Origin: Chara braunii
Lineage: Eukaryota > Streptophyta > Charophyceae > Charales > Characeae
DNA length: 32,038 bases
Assembly (NCBI GenBank): GCA_003427395.1
Contig: BFEA01000208.1
Span: 525,713-557,750, forward strand
Direction: 5' to 3'
A model generated the notes under the pieces. That model was not told the origin of the DNA. It saw nothing but the letters and a program-made list of their open reading frames with translations, and did no database searches. Both the position numbers and the translations under genes were made by a program. This document shows positions 1 to 10,932 of the stretch, piece by piece; position 1 is the first letter of the stretch, and each line of letters begins with the position of its first letter.

Positions 1-1335
1 CTTCTTATTTTAAATATCCCGTTGTTTACGATAGATATCTGTTTGTAGATGTCTATGGCTAGTGAAGGAATTAGGAGGTATAAGACAACACAGCTCCCGA
101 TGAATTACTCGCAATATCATGGGTAAAACTTCGGGGATTTGAATTATCTTAATCCCAATCTCAATTTTGCGTACTGATATTAATCCAGGTCTTAACAAGC
201 TATGTCATAGTACGCATCAGGAAGGAAGGAGTTTAAGAAATTTCAAAACAGACCTTAACTCGTCAGACGGCAGCGGATCACAAAGACGTTATCATGCAGC
301 TTTTATCCTGTTAACCCTATTTGAAGAAGGGAGCGAGGAATTTTTTAGATAGAACTGAAGAGTTGGGTTTATATTATACCGTGGATACTTATTACCGTGA
401 AATAAATATTAACATTTTTTAACGATAAAGGAATTATACACATATGGTGGGAATGAAATGAGATTGTATTGTATAGTAGGCGTACGTCTGGTAGTAGTAT
501 ATAATTCAGTCGATGTTCCCTAGCTTAGTCATCAAGGAGTTGCGACATTATTTTATATTTTCATGTAGCGTACTATAACAAGATTGCAAATCGCCTTGTA
601 GATGATACCTTTTTCATTTCATACCTCCTGCTAATTTTTACGAGAAGAGAATTGTTTAGTCTTTTACACTTTCTTGAATTTGTATTATAATACGATGGGC
701 ATACGTAGTTTCAGGTGGGAACGGCTTCTCCAGTCTGGAAGTTCGTTCGTATGTAGGTAGTGTGATCAAATTATTTTTTATAAAAGAATAACATAGTTAT
801 TGTTGTCAATTTAATACTTAGGGGGAATATAATAGCGATATCTGTCGGAGAGGGAGGTAAAAATTAAATGACGCATTTTAATTTTGCGAGTTTTTTAGAG
901 GTAGGAAGTTTTTAAAGCATAACAAGTAAATTGTCGATGCGTACGTGCGAAAGTATGTAGGTCCAATACTTTGCATGTTTAGCGTTTCAGGGTGTGAAAA
1001 AACTGACGGTCCTTAAAAAGCAGAAGCACAGGTGTAGAATCAGGAAGTTGAAGCTTCCTTACCAATAATTGAAATAGCATTGCAAACAGATGATACCTTT
1101 CTCATTCTTGGTTTTATCATAAAAAAACATCATTTCAACATCGGTAGAAATTACAAGAGGACATTGGAAAGAAAAAATGTTATTAAAAAAAATTCATAAT
1201 GATTTGGTGAACGTATTTAGATGTAAATTCGGGTGAGAGTTTAATTGGCAGAATTTAAGCAATCGAGTTATATTATAACGTGAGCGCATATTATTACGAG
1301 TTAATTGCGAATATTCTCTTAAAGAAGTTGTCACA
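1..1335. other. AT-rich spacer, no gene seen
   Basis: Open frames here are short and resemble nothing I know. Short phrases recur, for example GATGATACCTTT near 602 and again near 1090, and a TTATATTATA phrase near 370 and 1269, so the stretch may be an old, strongly decayed duplication. No promoter, RNA gene or transposon end could be supported. Confidence 0.5.
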
Positions 1336-2262
1336 TCAGATGCGCACCGCATTGATCATGCAATTTTTCAAGTACTCATTGTTCGGAAGACTCGTGCAGA
1401 TGCGCAACGCATTGATCGTGCAATTTTGTGCGAGAGCGTAAATAATTTTAGCGTAAAGCTTCTGTAAAGAAACAATCGTGCGGATGCTCAATATAACGAA
1501 AGGACAGGCGTAATAAAGCGAATGCGAATTCGTAAAGAAGCGATCATGCATCTCATGCGAAAAAAAAGCTATCGTATTCAGCGAATGTGAATGCGCAATA
1601 TAGCGACTGCGAATGCGATTGTATACAGCAGCAATCATGTATTTTATATTTGGCGTAAAGACTTTGCAAAGAAGCAATCGTGCACCATATAGTTAGCTCA
1701 GAGAATTTTTCAAGTATACAACGTTCGAAAGACTCGGAAGACTCGTGCAACGTATCGTTCGGAAGACTCGTGCAACGTATCGTTCGGAAGACTCGTGCAA
1801 CGTATCGTTCGGAAGACTCGTGCAGATGCGCAACGCATTGATCATGCATTGATCATGCAGATGCGCAACGCAATTTTTCAAGTACACATCGTTCGGAAGA
1901 CACGTGTTAATGTGCAACGCATTGATCATGCAATTTTGCGCGAATCAGGGTGTGTGAGGGAAACTAATTTTAGCGTAAAACTTATGTAAAGAAACAATCG
2001 TGCGGATGCTCAATATAGCGAAAGCATAGGCGTAATAAAGCGAATGCGAATCCGTAAAGAAGGGATCATGCATCTCATTCGCAAAGAAGCTATCGTATTT
2101 AGTGAATGTGAATGCGCACAATAGCGACTGTGAATGCGATTGTATACAACAACAATCATGTATTATATATTTGACGTAAAAACTTTGCAAAGAAGCAATC
2201 GTGCACCATATAGATAGCTCAGAGAATTTTCCAAGTACACATCGTTTGAAGCATACGAATGC
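1336..2262. repeat. ~520-bp tandem repeat, two copies
   Basis: A block running from the phrase GCATTGATCRTGCAATTTT through AGCGTAAARCTT, AACAATCGTGCGGATGCTCA, GCGAATGCGATTGTATACA and GCAATCGTGCACCATATAG to AGCTCAGAGAATTTT occurs at about 1404-1712 and again at about 1920-2232. The offset is close to 520 bp. Identity by eye is high (most lines differ at a few bases). The segment between the copies contains a shorter minisatellite. The minus-strand open frames over this block are only translations of the repeat. Confidence 0.8.
1736..1824. repeat. 25-bp minisatellite, about 3.5 copies
   Basis: The unit GGAAGACTCGTGCAACGTAT followed by CGTTC repeats perfectly at 1736-1760, 1761-1785 and 1786-1810, and a partial copy begins at 1811. 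Diverged single copies of the unit lie in both arms of the surrounding 520-bp repeat (near 1386 and 1891), so the minisatellite grew inside that repeat. Confidence 0.9.
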
Positions 2263-2919
2263 GCAATATTTCCACACGGATTAAGCATTACCATGTTATC
2301 GTTATCCTATATACTATCTTAAAGTAGTGTTTCGACTGTCTAATTAGATCAAATGATTGTCTATGGTGTTTGATGAGGGTTGAGCGATGGGTGAGGCATT
2401 TTATGAGGAGCACATAGTAAAAGGTCGCTCAAGGACATCATCGACATACGTATGCTGGGCTTGTGTAAGCTGCGTGAATTGCGTGTGAACCCCGTATTAA
2501 GAGACCGTGACCTATGTGTTTTTTTGCGTTATTCAAAAACAGTGTGTACACTGAACGGGTGATGAAAAAACGGGCTCGTGAAGTTAGTTTAATTCAGAGG
2601 TTGTCATGGATACTTTGGTTATTATCTAGATGTTTTAATTACTTGGTGTGATTGAGTCCTAAAGTATTTGTGAATTAAATCCTATACTTTAGATATTTGG
2701 GCGATCCTTAAGTATAGTGTATACTAGGTGCTTGATATTATGGAATAAAGGTTTCCTGAGATATCGAGTACGGGGCGGGTTGGCGAAGGTGGGGGTTTGC
2801 ATGTGTTTTCGGAGAACAGGGCGTACCGGACATGGTATATCTATAGGTTAGTATCCGGGTTGCTATGGGTAGCGGGATATGTGGTGGGTGAAGGAGGGTT
2901 GGGGATACTTTTGTATAAG

Positions 2920-2923
<4 letters not shown>

Positions 2924-2990
<67 letters not shown>
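2924..2990. repeat. (GA)n microsatellite
   Basis: About 33 uninterrupted GA dinucleotides. It creates artificial RE and SL repeat proteins in the frames crossing it. Confidence 0.98.
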
Positions 2991-2994
<4 letters not shown>

Positions 2995-3922
2995 CATGAG
3001 AGTGTGGGTACTGGTATGGTGTGCGAGAGGGATAGAGAATAGCGCGATAGGAGTACTGGGGAGAATGGTTGTGCAGGGTTGGTCATAGCGATCATACGTT
3101 TTAAGAATGAATGCGTGATTTGTATGCATGAGATTTTGGGGTATATAGTGGTAGCAATAGTTGTTTTATGCGATTCGTAATGAAGATGATACATTTGTGG
3201 ATATGGGTGGAGGGATAGGGGGCGGGGGGTGAGAGGTTGGGGGGTGGGGGTAAAAATTAGGTATTTAGTGCAGCATCTCGTCAATTGTGGTTAGAATGTG
3301 GATAGTTTAGTTGAGTTTGCATCGTCCTGCCAGTAGGGGAGTCGACCCCTACATAGCGACGGGATCAAAGATCCGGGTGTGTGTGGGGGGGTTTGTGTAT
3401 GCAACACAACCATCCCACGCGATGTGGGAAACAGGACAACACTCAAGATTATCCATTAGTGCATAGCTCATTATAGCCATGGATTGACACATGCTGCACG
3501 AGTGGTCATGTAATGAGGTAAGGAGTCTTAGTTAACTTAGGAGCATGTTAATGTTAGTATGTTAGGGATTAGGGGAGGGCATAAGCCCAACCAAAGGGGG
3601 GGTGCACGCCCTAAAGCGCGCTTTTCGCCGCTTAGCACCCATAGCAGCTCATCAGAGGGATTAGAATTAGTAAAGGCTCCTGTTAGCATTTGGGGTGGGG
3701 GATGGGGGATAGATAAGCAGAGAGTCATAGGTTTCATGGTAGAACAGAGTTACGTGTTTAGCGGGTTCGTACCTGGGCTGTCATGGCTGGTGTCGCTGCA
3801 GAGTCAGTCCCCGCCATAGCACGAAGATCGTAGCGTAGCGTGGTATCAGAAGGCTTGCGTCGTAAGCGGATTGCCCAAGACACCGTAACACGCCAGACTG
3901 TTCCTATGAACTAGGATCAGTA

Positions 3923-3942
3923 CTTGAGCAGATCTGCTCAAG
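3923..3942. repeat. Perfect 20-bp palindrome
   Basis: CTTGAGCAGA is followed immediately by its exact reverse complement TCTGCTCAAG, centred on a BglII-like AGATCT. Nothing nearby explains it. It could be a protein-binding site or chance. Confidence 0.85.
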
Positions 3943-4480
3943 CAGGGAAGATGTGGATGGAGAGGCGTCATGCAGCATGAAGCAGAATGCCGGTGTTGAT
4001 GGTATGGCAAGTAGCAAGGAGTATAAGTGGTGAAGTTGCGTGTGCTATTTACAGCGTGGTCGTTGGTAGAGTTGTGCATGCCATGGGTGCTTTGCGTAGT
4101 TGGTAAATTCGTGGGGTATTATTAAGGGGTAATTACTGGGGTAGGGAAGAGTGTAGGGTGTGTGGTTTAACCACATTGTTGGTGATTGGGGTGGGAGAGC
4201 GGGTAAGCTAGTATGGAGATAGCAGAGAGCGGGATGGGAAAAACAGGTCAGGAAGAAAGAGTTTTCATACGCAATTTGCTGGCGGGGTTGGGGTAGACGA
4301 TGTATGTTATGTGAGCATGCGTAGTTGGGCAAGGTCAGGTTGACGCTGCTTTTTGTTTTATTGTCTTGTATCGCTTGGGGTTATTTGGTGGGAAACAGGC
4401 TATGGTGGTTTTGTGCCGTGTTGCACGTGTGTTTGTCCTGTAGTGACATTCCGAGGTGATGCGTCACCTGGAGGTACTTT

Positions 4481-5756
4481 TAAAAAAAAATAATAATAAC
4501 AAATAATTTTTTTTTATTTGTTTTGCGTTGCAGATGTGATGCTCGAACTTTGAGAGGGGAGAAGGAAGCAGGGAGCTTACTAGGGCATGCCTGTATGAGG
4601 TTCAAAAAGGTTGAAGGTAACCGTGTAGTGGGGGGCTTTGCTTCATAGGGAAATATGGGATATCCTGTGGTTGTGCTGACATTGTTGTAGCTGTATACTT
4701 TATAGATGTAGTGTCATCGTGTGCAGTTTATTTCGTAGTGTATTAGAGTCGGACATTTTCCGTCGTAAGTGGCTATGGCGGTAATCGCTTTTCGTCGTAC
4801 CTACTTTTTCTTCCTCGTGCGTGTGTTTGTATTCTTGTGTGTCAGTTGCGCCGTTTCGAGATGGTCGTGACGTATGAGAAAATAAGTTTTTTGCTGTTTT
4901 TTCCGTCTTCCATTCGTTTTTTTTTTTTTTCGTTTGTTATTATTATTATTATTTTTTTAACTTTATATCAATAGGAAGTTGGTGACCCATAACTGGTTTG
5001 TCTTGCAAAGTTTTGTGTTATACATACCAGAGCCTGGTGGAGTTGTACTGTGCGGCGTTGGTTAAGTTATTGGTGGGTTGAATCTTATGGTTGCAAGCAA
5101 TCATTTGCTCGTACCTGTGTTTCAGGGGGGTTTAATAAGGGTCTATTAGATTGGTTATATTCTTACCTTATTATTTTTGCTTTGTATATTTGTATTTTAG
5201 TTGATTTATTATTTTGGTTTCATTATTTATTTTGAATTTCACTTATTAATTTAATTTTATTTTTGTTATATTGTTTGTTAACTTATTAATTTATTTATTA
5301 TATATTATATATTATTTATTTATTGTTTTTATTATTTATTTATTTATTTTATTTGTTTATTAAAAAGTGGGTTTATTTATTCATTTATTTATTTATTATT
5401 TATATATATATATATATATTTTTATTTATTTTATTTTTATTCTTTTTATTTTTTTATTTATTCTTTTTAATTATATAACCATTTTATGTTATATTTATTT
5501 TTAATTTTATTTATTATTTTTTATTTCTTCTTCTTATTATTTTTAATTTTTAATTTTTTAAATATTTAATTATTATTTATATATATATTATTTATTTATT
5601 TAATTATTTTGTTATTTATTTCTTTTTAATTTTTTAATTTTTTATTTATTTTATTAGTAATATTTATTATTTATTATTATTTATTTATTATTCTATTTTA
5701 ATGTTTTGTTACTGATTTTTCATATTTCTTCAATAATCCATTATGGTGTTTAGCTG
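4481..5756. repeat. AT-rich, TTTA/TTA low-complexity DNA
   Basis: A/T runs at 4482-4520 and 4915-4960 lead into a very AT-rich stretch (about 5170-5720) made largely of TTTA and TTA words with a (TA)n run near 5402. No gene is supported. Confidence 0.85.
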
Positions 5757-5812
5757 TGTATGTGTGTGTGTGTGTGTGTGTGTTCGTGGGGGGGAGGCGA
5801 CCCCCCCACTGC

Positions 5813-5849
<37 letters not shown>

Positions 5850-6038
5850 AAAATAAAAAATAAAAAAAGTCGCACGTTTGTGTGTGTGTGTGGGTGTGTG
5901 TATGTGTGTGGGTGTGGGTGTGTATGTGGGTGTGGGTGTGTGTGGGTGTGGGTGTGGGTGTGGGTGTGTGTGTGTGTGGGTGTGGGTGTGTGTGGGTGTG
6001 TGTGTGTGTGTTCGCGGGGGGGAGGCGACCCCCCCACT

Positions 6039-6073
<35 letters not shown>

Positions 6074-6250
6074 TTTTCAATGAATTTTTTTATTTTTTTT
6101 TCACGCTCAATCAATAAATCAATCAATCAATCAATCAATGTGCACATGTTAATCAATCAATCCATCAATCAATCAATCAATCAATCAATCGAACAATCAA
6201 TCAAACAATCAATCAATCAATCAATCAACGAATTAATCAATCAATCAAAA
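5757..6250 (+). repeat. Composite (TG)n / GC hairpin / (TCAA)n units
   Basis: Two copies of the same architecture occur in a row. Each has a TG-rich tract (5757-5783; 5879-6011), then TTCG and a hairpin with a 7-bp G7/C7 stem and the loop AGGCGA (5788-5807; 6016-6035), then CACTRCCAA and a (TCAA)n tail (about 5816-5847; 6041-6073). Each copy is followed by an A/T-rich run. A third, longer (TCAA)n block occupies about 6107-6250 without its own hairpin. A stem-loop next to a short tandem tail is how the 3' ends of some LINE families look. That reading is inference, and plain tandem duplication of a microsatellite cluster is the alternative. Confidence 0.7.
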
Positions 6251-6310
6251 AAAAAAAAAAAATCACCCGGGACCCAAAAAAAAAAACATCTTTGTTTTTA
6301 CTGTTTTGAT

Positions 6311-6490
6311 GAATGGGGGGGTACCCCCTGATACCCGACCCCCCCCCAGCCCGTCCACCCCCCCAGCACCCCTCCGGAAGGCCGTGTACGGATGACCCGA
6401 AGTCCGTACGTACGGGCCGTACGAGCGCCAGGGGGCCCGTACGTACGGATGCCGGACTTGCGGACGGGCTGTATGAGTACGGCGGTATAC
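6311..6490. repeat. Cluster of GC palindromes (CCGTACGTACGG)
   Basis: The 12-bp palindrome CCGTACGTACGG occurs twice (near 6403 and 6440), placed as an inverted repeat with extended arms TCCGTACGTACGGGCC and its complement. GGGGGTACCCCC lies near 6318, and further CGTAC/CGGAC words follow. Base composition is far more GC-rich than the flanks. The style resembles the subterminal CGTTCGG/CCGAACG clusters of the hAT-like element at 8129-8898, so this may be the end of another such element, but no terminal repeat or target duplication could be found. Confidence 0.6.
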
Positions 6491-6725
6491 ACAGGAAGGT
6501 ACTACGGACAAAAGCCATTAAATCGGATTCCTGACAGATATCAAATCTGGTTTTAGGAAAAAATTCTAAGGATTTTTTCGGCAAATGTACAGAAGCACGA
6601 AATGTGTATCGGATGACATATTCAGGAGAAAAAAGCTTCACCGAAGAAGAAGGTACTGCGAAACGGAAGGTAATATTTAGTATTTAATAACCAAGTAGGT
6701 ACTACTCTTCACCTCGGAGTTTGAT

Positions 6726-6779
6726 CTACCCTCCTGATGAGGCTGGAATCTGGCTCCAGCTGAAACCGGTAGAGGGAAG
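6726..6779 (+). ncRNA. Candidate type I hammerhead ribozyme
   Basis: All parts of a hammerhead are present in order. Stem I 5' strand is CCCTC (6729-6733). The first conserved core CTGATGA is at 6734-6740. Stem II is GGCTGG/CCAGCT (6741-6746 and 6756-6761) with a 9-nt loop and one G-U pair. The second core GAAA is at 6762-6765. A minimal stem III can form from ACC/GGT around 6765-6770. The cleavage triplet GTA (6769-6771) fits the NUH rule, and stem I closes with GAGGG (6772-6776). After one mismatch stem I continues two more pairs. A stem III with no loop cannot close in one molecule. Known short-stem-III hammerheads (newt satellite, Penelope-like elements) act as dimers. The host element is not recognised, and no Penelope RT or retrozyme LTR is seen beside it. 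Confidence 0.6.
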
Positions 6780-6849
6780 CCAGATGGACTTACCGCGTCC
6801 CGATGGGTCTAGCTATGATGTTCTTGGTACTTTTTTTCCTCTCTTTCGA

Positions 6850-8120
6850 TGAGTTGTCTCTTAGTATTGTTCTTCTTCCTATGTTTCGAAGAGCTGGTGA
6901 ATTCCGAGTTACACATATTCAACGTGCTGCTCCTGATTGCGGCGTGCTTGTGTGGTTTGTGTACCACTGATGTCAACCCTATGCTGATGTTGGTATCTCG
7001 CCCTCCTTCCCAATCCTATTCCCAATCATGTTTGTGCAAAGATGCACAATTATAGGTAATGAAGGGGGTAAGTGTTGCAAGACATAATGATAAAATTGAC
7101 AAAAAATGGAGAAGCACACCTTTGAGAATTTTTTAATGAAACTCAAGTGTGGCTCCTTAGACGAGAACAAGGAAGTCATCTTAAAAAAAAAAAAAAAAAG
7201 GAAGTCAAGATAAAGCTTTGTAACTTTGGAGGAAATCATGACTATCTAGCAGATTCATTAGAAATCTGTTGAGAGTCCTTCAAGACATTCGTTAAATTGG
7301 AACAATACAAAGAAGAGTAACATAACATTTAGAAAGGAAAAAAGAAAAAGAAAAAGATTGTTGAGAGCCTGAACTAACGGATGGATAAATTATTGCAGGT
7401 TGACGTCAGTGTCAAGGACAATTAGGTACACCATACGTATGTGAAAACCTTACTTGAACCTACTGAGACGCAAGTTGCTGCATAAGTTAATTTGAAGAAA
7501 TATGAATACGGAGTATCAATTCAAAATTGTTAGGGTCATCGATACTAAGTTGAGTTAGGTTAAAGATATTTATGCTGGGGTGATAAGAGAAAAGGAAGAG
7601 GGAAAAAAAAAGAAGATATTTGTTAAGAAAGCAAATAGACGCCTGTTGTGGTTTCGCCCGTGACATAAAGAAAAACACGATCAAAGCGAGACACAACTCG
7701 GCCCTTAGCATGGTCAGGTGGCATTATGCAGGCCGCGTTGTATCATATGACGTAGGCGACAAGATGTGGGTTGGGTTGTAGTATATAACGTGCGTGATGC
7801 ATGGTACAACATGGGATGTGCATCGGGCAAGACTATGTCAGGTAGGTCATATTCTGTGAACAGGGTGGCACTATGTGTCACATGTGGTATTATGTGCCCT
7901 GGATTATATATGCAGTTCGGTCTGTATATTGCAAGTTGGGTCGTAGCATGTGGACCGATGACACTGCACAGGGTGGGTGATTCCTTGTGGGTTGAAAAAA
8001 GACCCACAGATAAAAGAAAAAAAAAAAAAACAAAAACGGTGCAACCATCCATCAACTGTTGGTGGTCAGACGTGAGCTAAGAGTCCCTGGAGAAAAGAAG
8101 ATAACAACTCTCAGGGCATA
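6850..8120. other. Spacer, no gene supported
   Basis: Only short frames with no recognisable domain. The last 60 bp (about 8055-8120) match the flank right of hAT-1 in style (CAGACGTGAGCTA near 8065 and CAGGCGTGAGCTA near 8945), showing that the host sequence of hAT-1 is itself repeated. Confidence 0.5.
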
Positions 8121-8128
8121 GTCATAAC

Positions 8129-8749
8129 CAGGGTTACCTGACCGAACGTTCGGGGGGCCCCGGGCTGGCCCCCCGTTCGGGGGCCGAACACCTCCAAGTT
8201 CGTCCCCGGCCAAACTTTTTCTCGGGGCCTAAAAATAAGTTTTGTTTTCTGAATTGTTTTTTGCGAGTTCTCTAAGATGTAACCTACACGCCTATAAATT
8301 TTGAAGCCATTCGGCTCAGCCAAAAAAACATTAAAAATCGTCAAAGATGGGGGTGTCAAAACGTGCTCGCCCACTTTCTATTTTGTTTTTTTTTCACTTT
8401 TAACCTTTTGTTTTCACTTTATTTCGGGGGCTAAACAAATTTATTATTTTTTGAAAACTTTTGAATGAGTTATTGATTATGTAAACTACATATCTGTAAA
8501 TTTTCAGGGCATTCGTCAATGCCCAAAAATAATTAAAAATCGGCAAAGATGGCGGTGTCTAAAAGGTGCTGGCACACTCACTCATTTTAATTCTCTTTTT
8601 ATTTTTTCTTATTTTTATTATAGTGTTTATTTTCTGTATTTGATTTTTAATTCAAATTTGGTAAAGAATTTGGATGTAGTGCCCAGGCAAATGTAGTTAA
8701 GTGTATTTTTCTCCATAACATAGTTTTTTTTTGGAATTTTTTGAAAACT

Positions 8750-8791
<42 letters not shown>

Positions 8792-8898
8792 TTTGGGTTC
8801 GCGTTCGGCCCGAACGGCCGAACGCCTTCCGAAGAGGTCCCGTACGTTCGGGCTTTCGGGTTCGGGCGTTCGGCCTGTCCCGAACGCCGGCAACTCTG
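8129..8898. mobile_element. hAT-1: non-autonomous hAT-like transposon
   Basis: A 770-bp element with terminal inverted repeats CAGGGTTACC at the left and CAGAGTTGCC (read inward) at the right, 8 of 10 matching and typical of hAT ends. It is flanked by GTCATAAC (8121-8128) and CTCATAAC (8899-8906), an 8-bp target duplication with one mismatch. Both ends carry dense subterminal GC words based on CCGAACG/CGTTCGG (8140-8200; 8795-8888), the usual place for transposase-binding repeats. The AT-rich middle contains an internal ~200-bp duplication (around 8260-8400 and 8460-8600) and a (TTG)n run at 8750-8790. No transposase is encoded. A related empty site at 9563-9620 supports the borders. Confidence 0.82.
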
Positions 8899-9100
8899 CT
8901 CATAACAATATTTTCGTGAATGTATCTGGACACAATCTTGGCAGTCAGGCGTGAGCTAGAATCCTGACAGAAAATAAGCAAGGCTTGTGCTCCACAGTCC
9001 TAGTTTGAGGTTTCTTTCAACCTAAAGTAAGCATGTTGTTTCGTTGATATATTTGCGTAAGGCTTCACATGCCGCAACAAACTTACGAAGTAGCTCCTCG

Positions 9101-9427
9101 CTACAACCGGTACATAGTGGACATATTTTTCGACACTGGAAACACGGTCCAATGCAATGAGCCGACTGTAAACCACCAGACACCAGTACTTTTACCGTTG
9201 AAATCTAAGACACGTCGGGTAAGACGGTAGCCAAGCGGGGGAGGGCCACCATTGATAAATCGAATCGGTGCTCCGCTTTTGGTTTCGGGCCTCCGACACT
9301 GCCCGCGACTGACATATGGGAAAGGTACTGGTGGTTTTTTGCTTCGGAAATGAGAAGTGGGCCCCCTCGTCTTTAGAGTAAATACATTTTCATTGTCCCG
9401 CAGTGCACTCGACCACAAATATGGCAC
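9101..9427 (-). pseudogene. Diverged partial copy of ORF-X
   Basis: This 108-codon frame shares an ordered set of words with the long ORF-X at 30976-31914: a PVPFP block, then GPPPLGYR against GRMPTRGP, then a tryptophan pair VWWF against YWWF followed by similar spacing. The matching DNA includes GGGAAAGGTACTGGTG. No similarity is visible beyond about 110 residues. It is therefore a fragment of the same repeated protein family, much diverged, with nothing to show it is expressed. The function is unknown. Confidence 0.5.
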
Positions 9428-9562
9428 GATAGCGAATATAACCAGTTGTGCATTGTTGAATCCAGGAGTAAATTTTTTAAGGTTGAGCCTTGCCTAAGTT
9501 TAAAAAATCCTCAAACTAGGATTGTGAAGCACAACCCTAGAAAAACAACTCACAGTCACAAC

Positions 9563-9620
9563 CATAAGAGAACAACTCTTCGGGCATACTTACAAAAATG
9601 CTTTCATGGATGTATCTGGC
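9563..9620. other. Unoccupied paralog of the hAT-1 insertion site
   Basis: AACAACTCTTCGGGCATACT followed by TACAAAAATGCTTTCATGGA and TGTATCTGGCCACAA lines up with the joined flanks of hAT-1 (AACAACTCTCAGGGCATAGT and AATATTTTCGTGAATGTATC). The alignment passes through the insertion point with only one copy of the target sequence and no element. Confidence 0.75.
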
Positions 9621-9626
9621 CACAAC

Positions 9627-10135
9627 CACCACGGATAACGATTTTGCCTTTTCACTCTCAATGTCGCTTCCTCCCATGCGTCTTTTATACTCGTATTCAA
9701 ATATTCGACGACACAACAACTCAGCCCAACGAAGTAATACGGTTTGACAATTTGACAAACCGAACTCACATAACAGGTCAACTCAACAAAGTGATGCGGT
9801 TTTCAACCACAGACACCAGCGATTACGATTTTGCCTTTTAGGATTCAACGTCGCTTCCTCCCATGTGTCAGCCATGTACTCGTATTGAAACACTGGGTGA
9901 GACGTAACAACTTGGCTCAATGAAGTGTCACGGATTCCAACATTTGGCAAACCGCACCCTCACAGCTCAGCTTAATGAAGTGAATCAGTTGCCAACGTTA
10001 GGCAAACCACACATGTACATCAACTCAATTCAACAAAGTGTCATGGTTTCTAACATTTGGCAAACCACGCTCACATAGCAGCTCAGCTCAACGAAACGAC
10101 ATGGATTCGAACACTTGGCAAAACGGGTGGGAGGG
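9627..10135. repeat. Degenerate tandem repeats, ~57-bp and ~185-bp periods
   Basis: A unit built as CAACTCARCYCAAYGAAGT, then a GG-T-CAACATTTGGCAAACC phrase and CTCACA recurs about six times between 9717 and 10130 with spacing of 55-61 bp. A larger duplication is superimposed: ACGATTTTGCCTTTT, then TCGCTTCCTCCCATG and a TACTCGTATT phrase occur at 9640-9697 and again at 9825-9890. The frames across it are not protein-like. Confidence 0.75.
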
Positions 10136-10139
10136 GGCA

Positions 10140-10824
10140 AAAAAGTAAACTGAACGAATTTGCACCTTAAAAAAATGACAAAATAGAAAGTGAAAGGAAT
10201 CAGCACATCAACCCTTACTCCATCCCTCGTCGCGTGGTTGCTACATATATGTTTTCAAATATGCGATAGAGATTTTGCAACTGCCCATTCCTGGCACACC
10301 CTCCCCGACTGAAAAAAAAAAGAGAGACGAAACGCTCTTGCATTAACCTCCCACAGTAGCCCAGATTTCGTGTGGGCTCACTATGCGAGACATACATTTG
10401 GTCTTAAAAGGTACATAAAAGCCATATAATCATATTTTTGTCTTGTTTGATGATGACCTCTCAATATGATGACAATTAAAAGAAGATGATGGAGAGGAGT
10501 TGAGATACAAAAAATCCTTAGAGGGGGATGTCACAAATATAGTGCTCAACGAAGGAAGAGGGAAGAAATAAATTGTAAAGAAAAAAAAGCTAGGAAATTC
10601 TTTTCTCATCTTTCATTACCTTCATAATGATCTTGAAAACAAATGGGAACAAGAAAACTACGACCATAAATAACAAAAATGGGACAATGTCATATGATTT
10701 CAAGTTGAAGATCATCAAAAGCAAATACAATGATGTAGCAGACACTCTCTTCTAAATCCGACTTTTTTCGAACTATTCTTAATATATAATGACAGAAAAA
10801 GAACCAAAATAGTGAATAATTATA
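10140..10824. other. AT-rich spacer, nothing recognised
   Basis: No coding frame, repeat or RNA gene could be supported. Confidence 0.5.
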
Positions 10825-10932
10825 ATTATATTAATAACTATGTTTGGTCAAAGATCATTCAGCTTTGTAATTTGTGATATATTTGTGCAGAAAAAATCAT
10901 AACTTGATCATTATACATATTTAAATCATAGT
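10825..10932. repeat. AT-rich direct repeat, left copy
   Basis: TTAATAACTATGTTTGGTCA followed by AAGATCATTCAG and about 80 bp of alignable AT-rich DNA match 14381-14500 beyond the other end of the transposon cluster. The last 8 bases, ATCATAGT, are the hAT-3 target duplication. Confidence 0.6.

Larger units (their letters stand above)
2263..4480. other. Spacer with simple repeats and small palindromes; no gene supported
   Basis: No open frame looks protein-like. Small features visible are a (GA)n tract, a G-rich run at about 3209-3250 with four runs of five or more G, a hairpin GTAGGGG/CCCCTAC at 3333-3352, a perfect 20-bp palindrome at 3923-3942 and a hairpin AGGTGA/TCACCT at 4454-4469. The TGGTATCAGA at 3841 resembles an LTR-element primer site, but no LTR end is next to it. 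Confidence 0.5.

Noticed and set aside
3841-3853. TGGTATCAGAAGG as a primer binding site of another LTR element
   Set aside because: No LTR end with CA directly upstream and no repeated sequence or pol gene in the neighbourhood.
5760-6331. Open frames rich in Cys/Val/Gly or Ser/Ile/Asn/Gln
   Set aside because: They are translations of TG and TCAA microsatellites.
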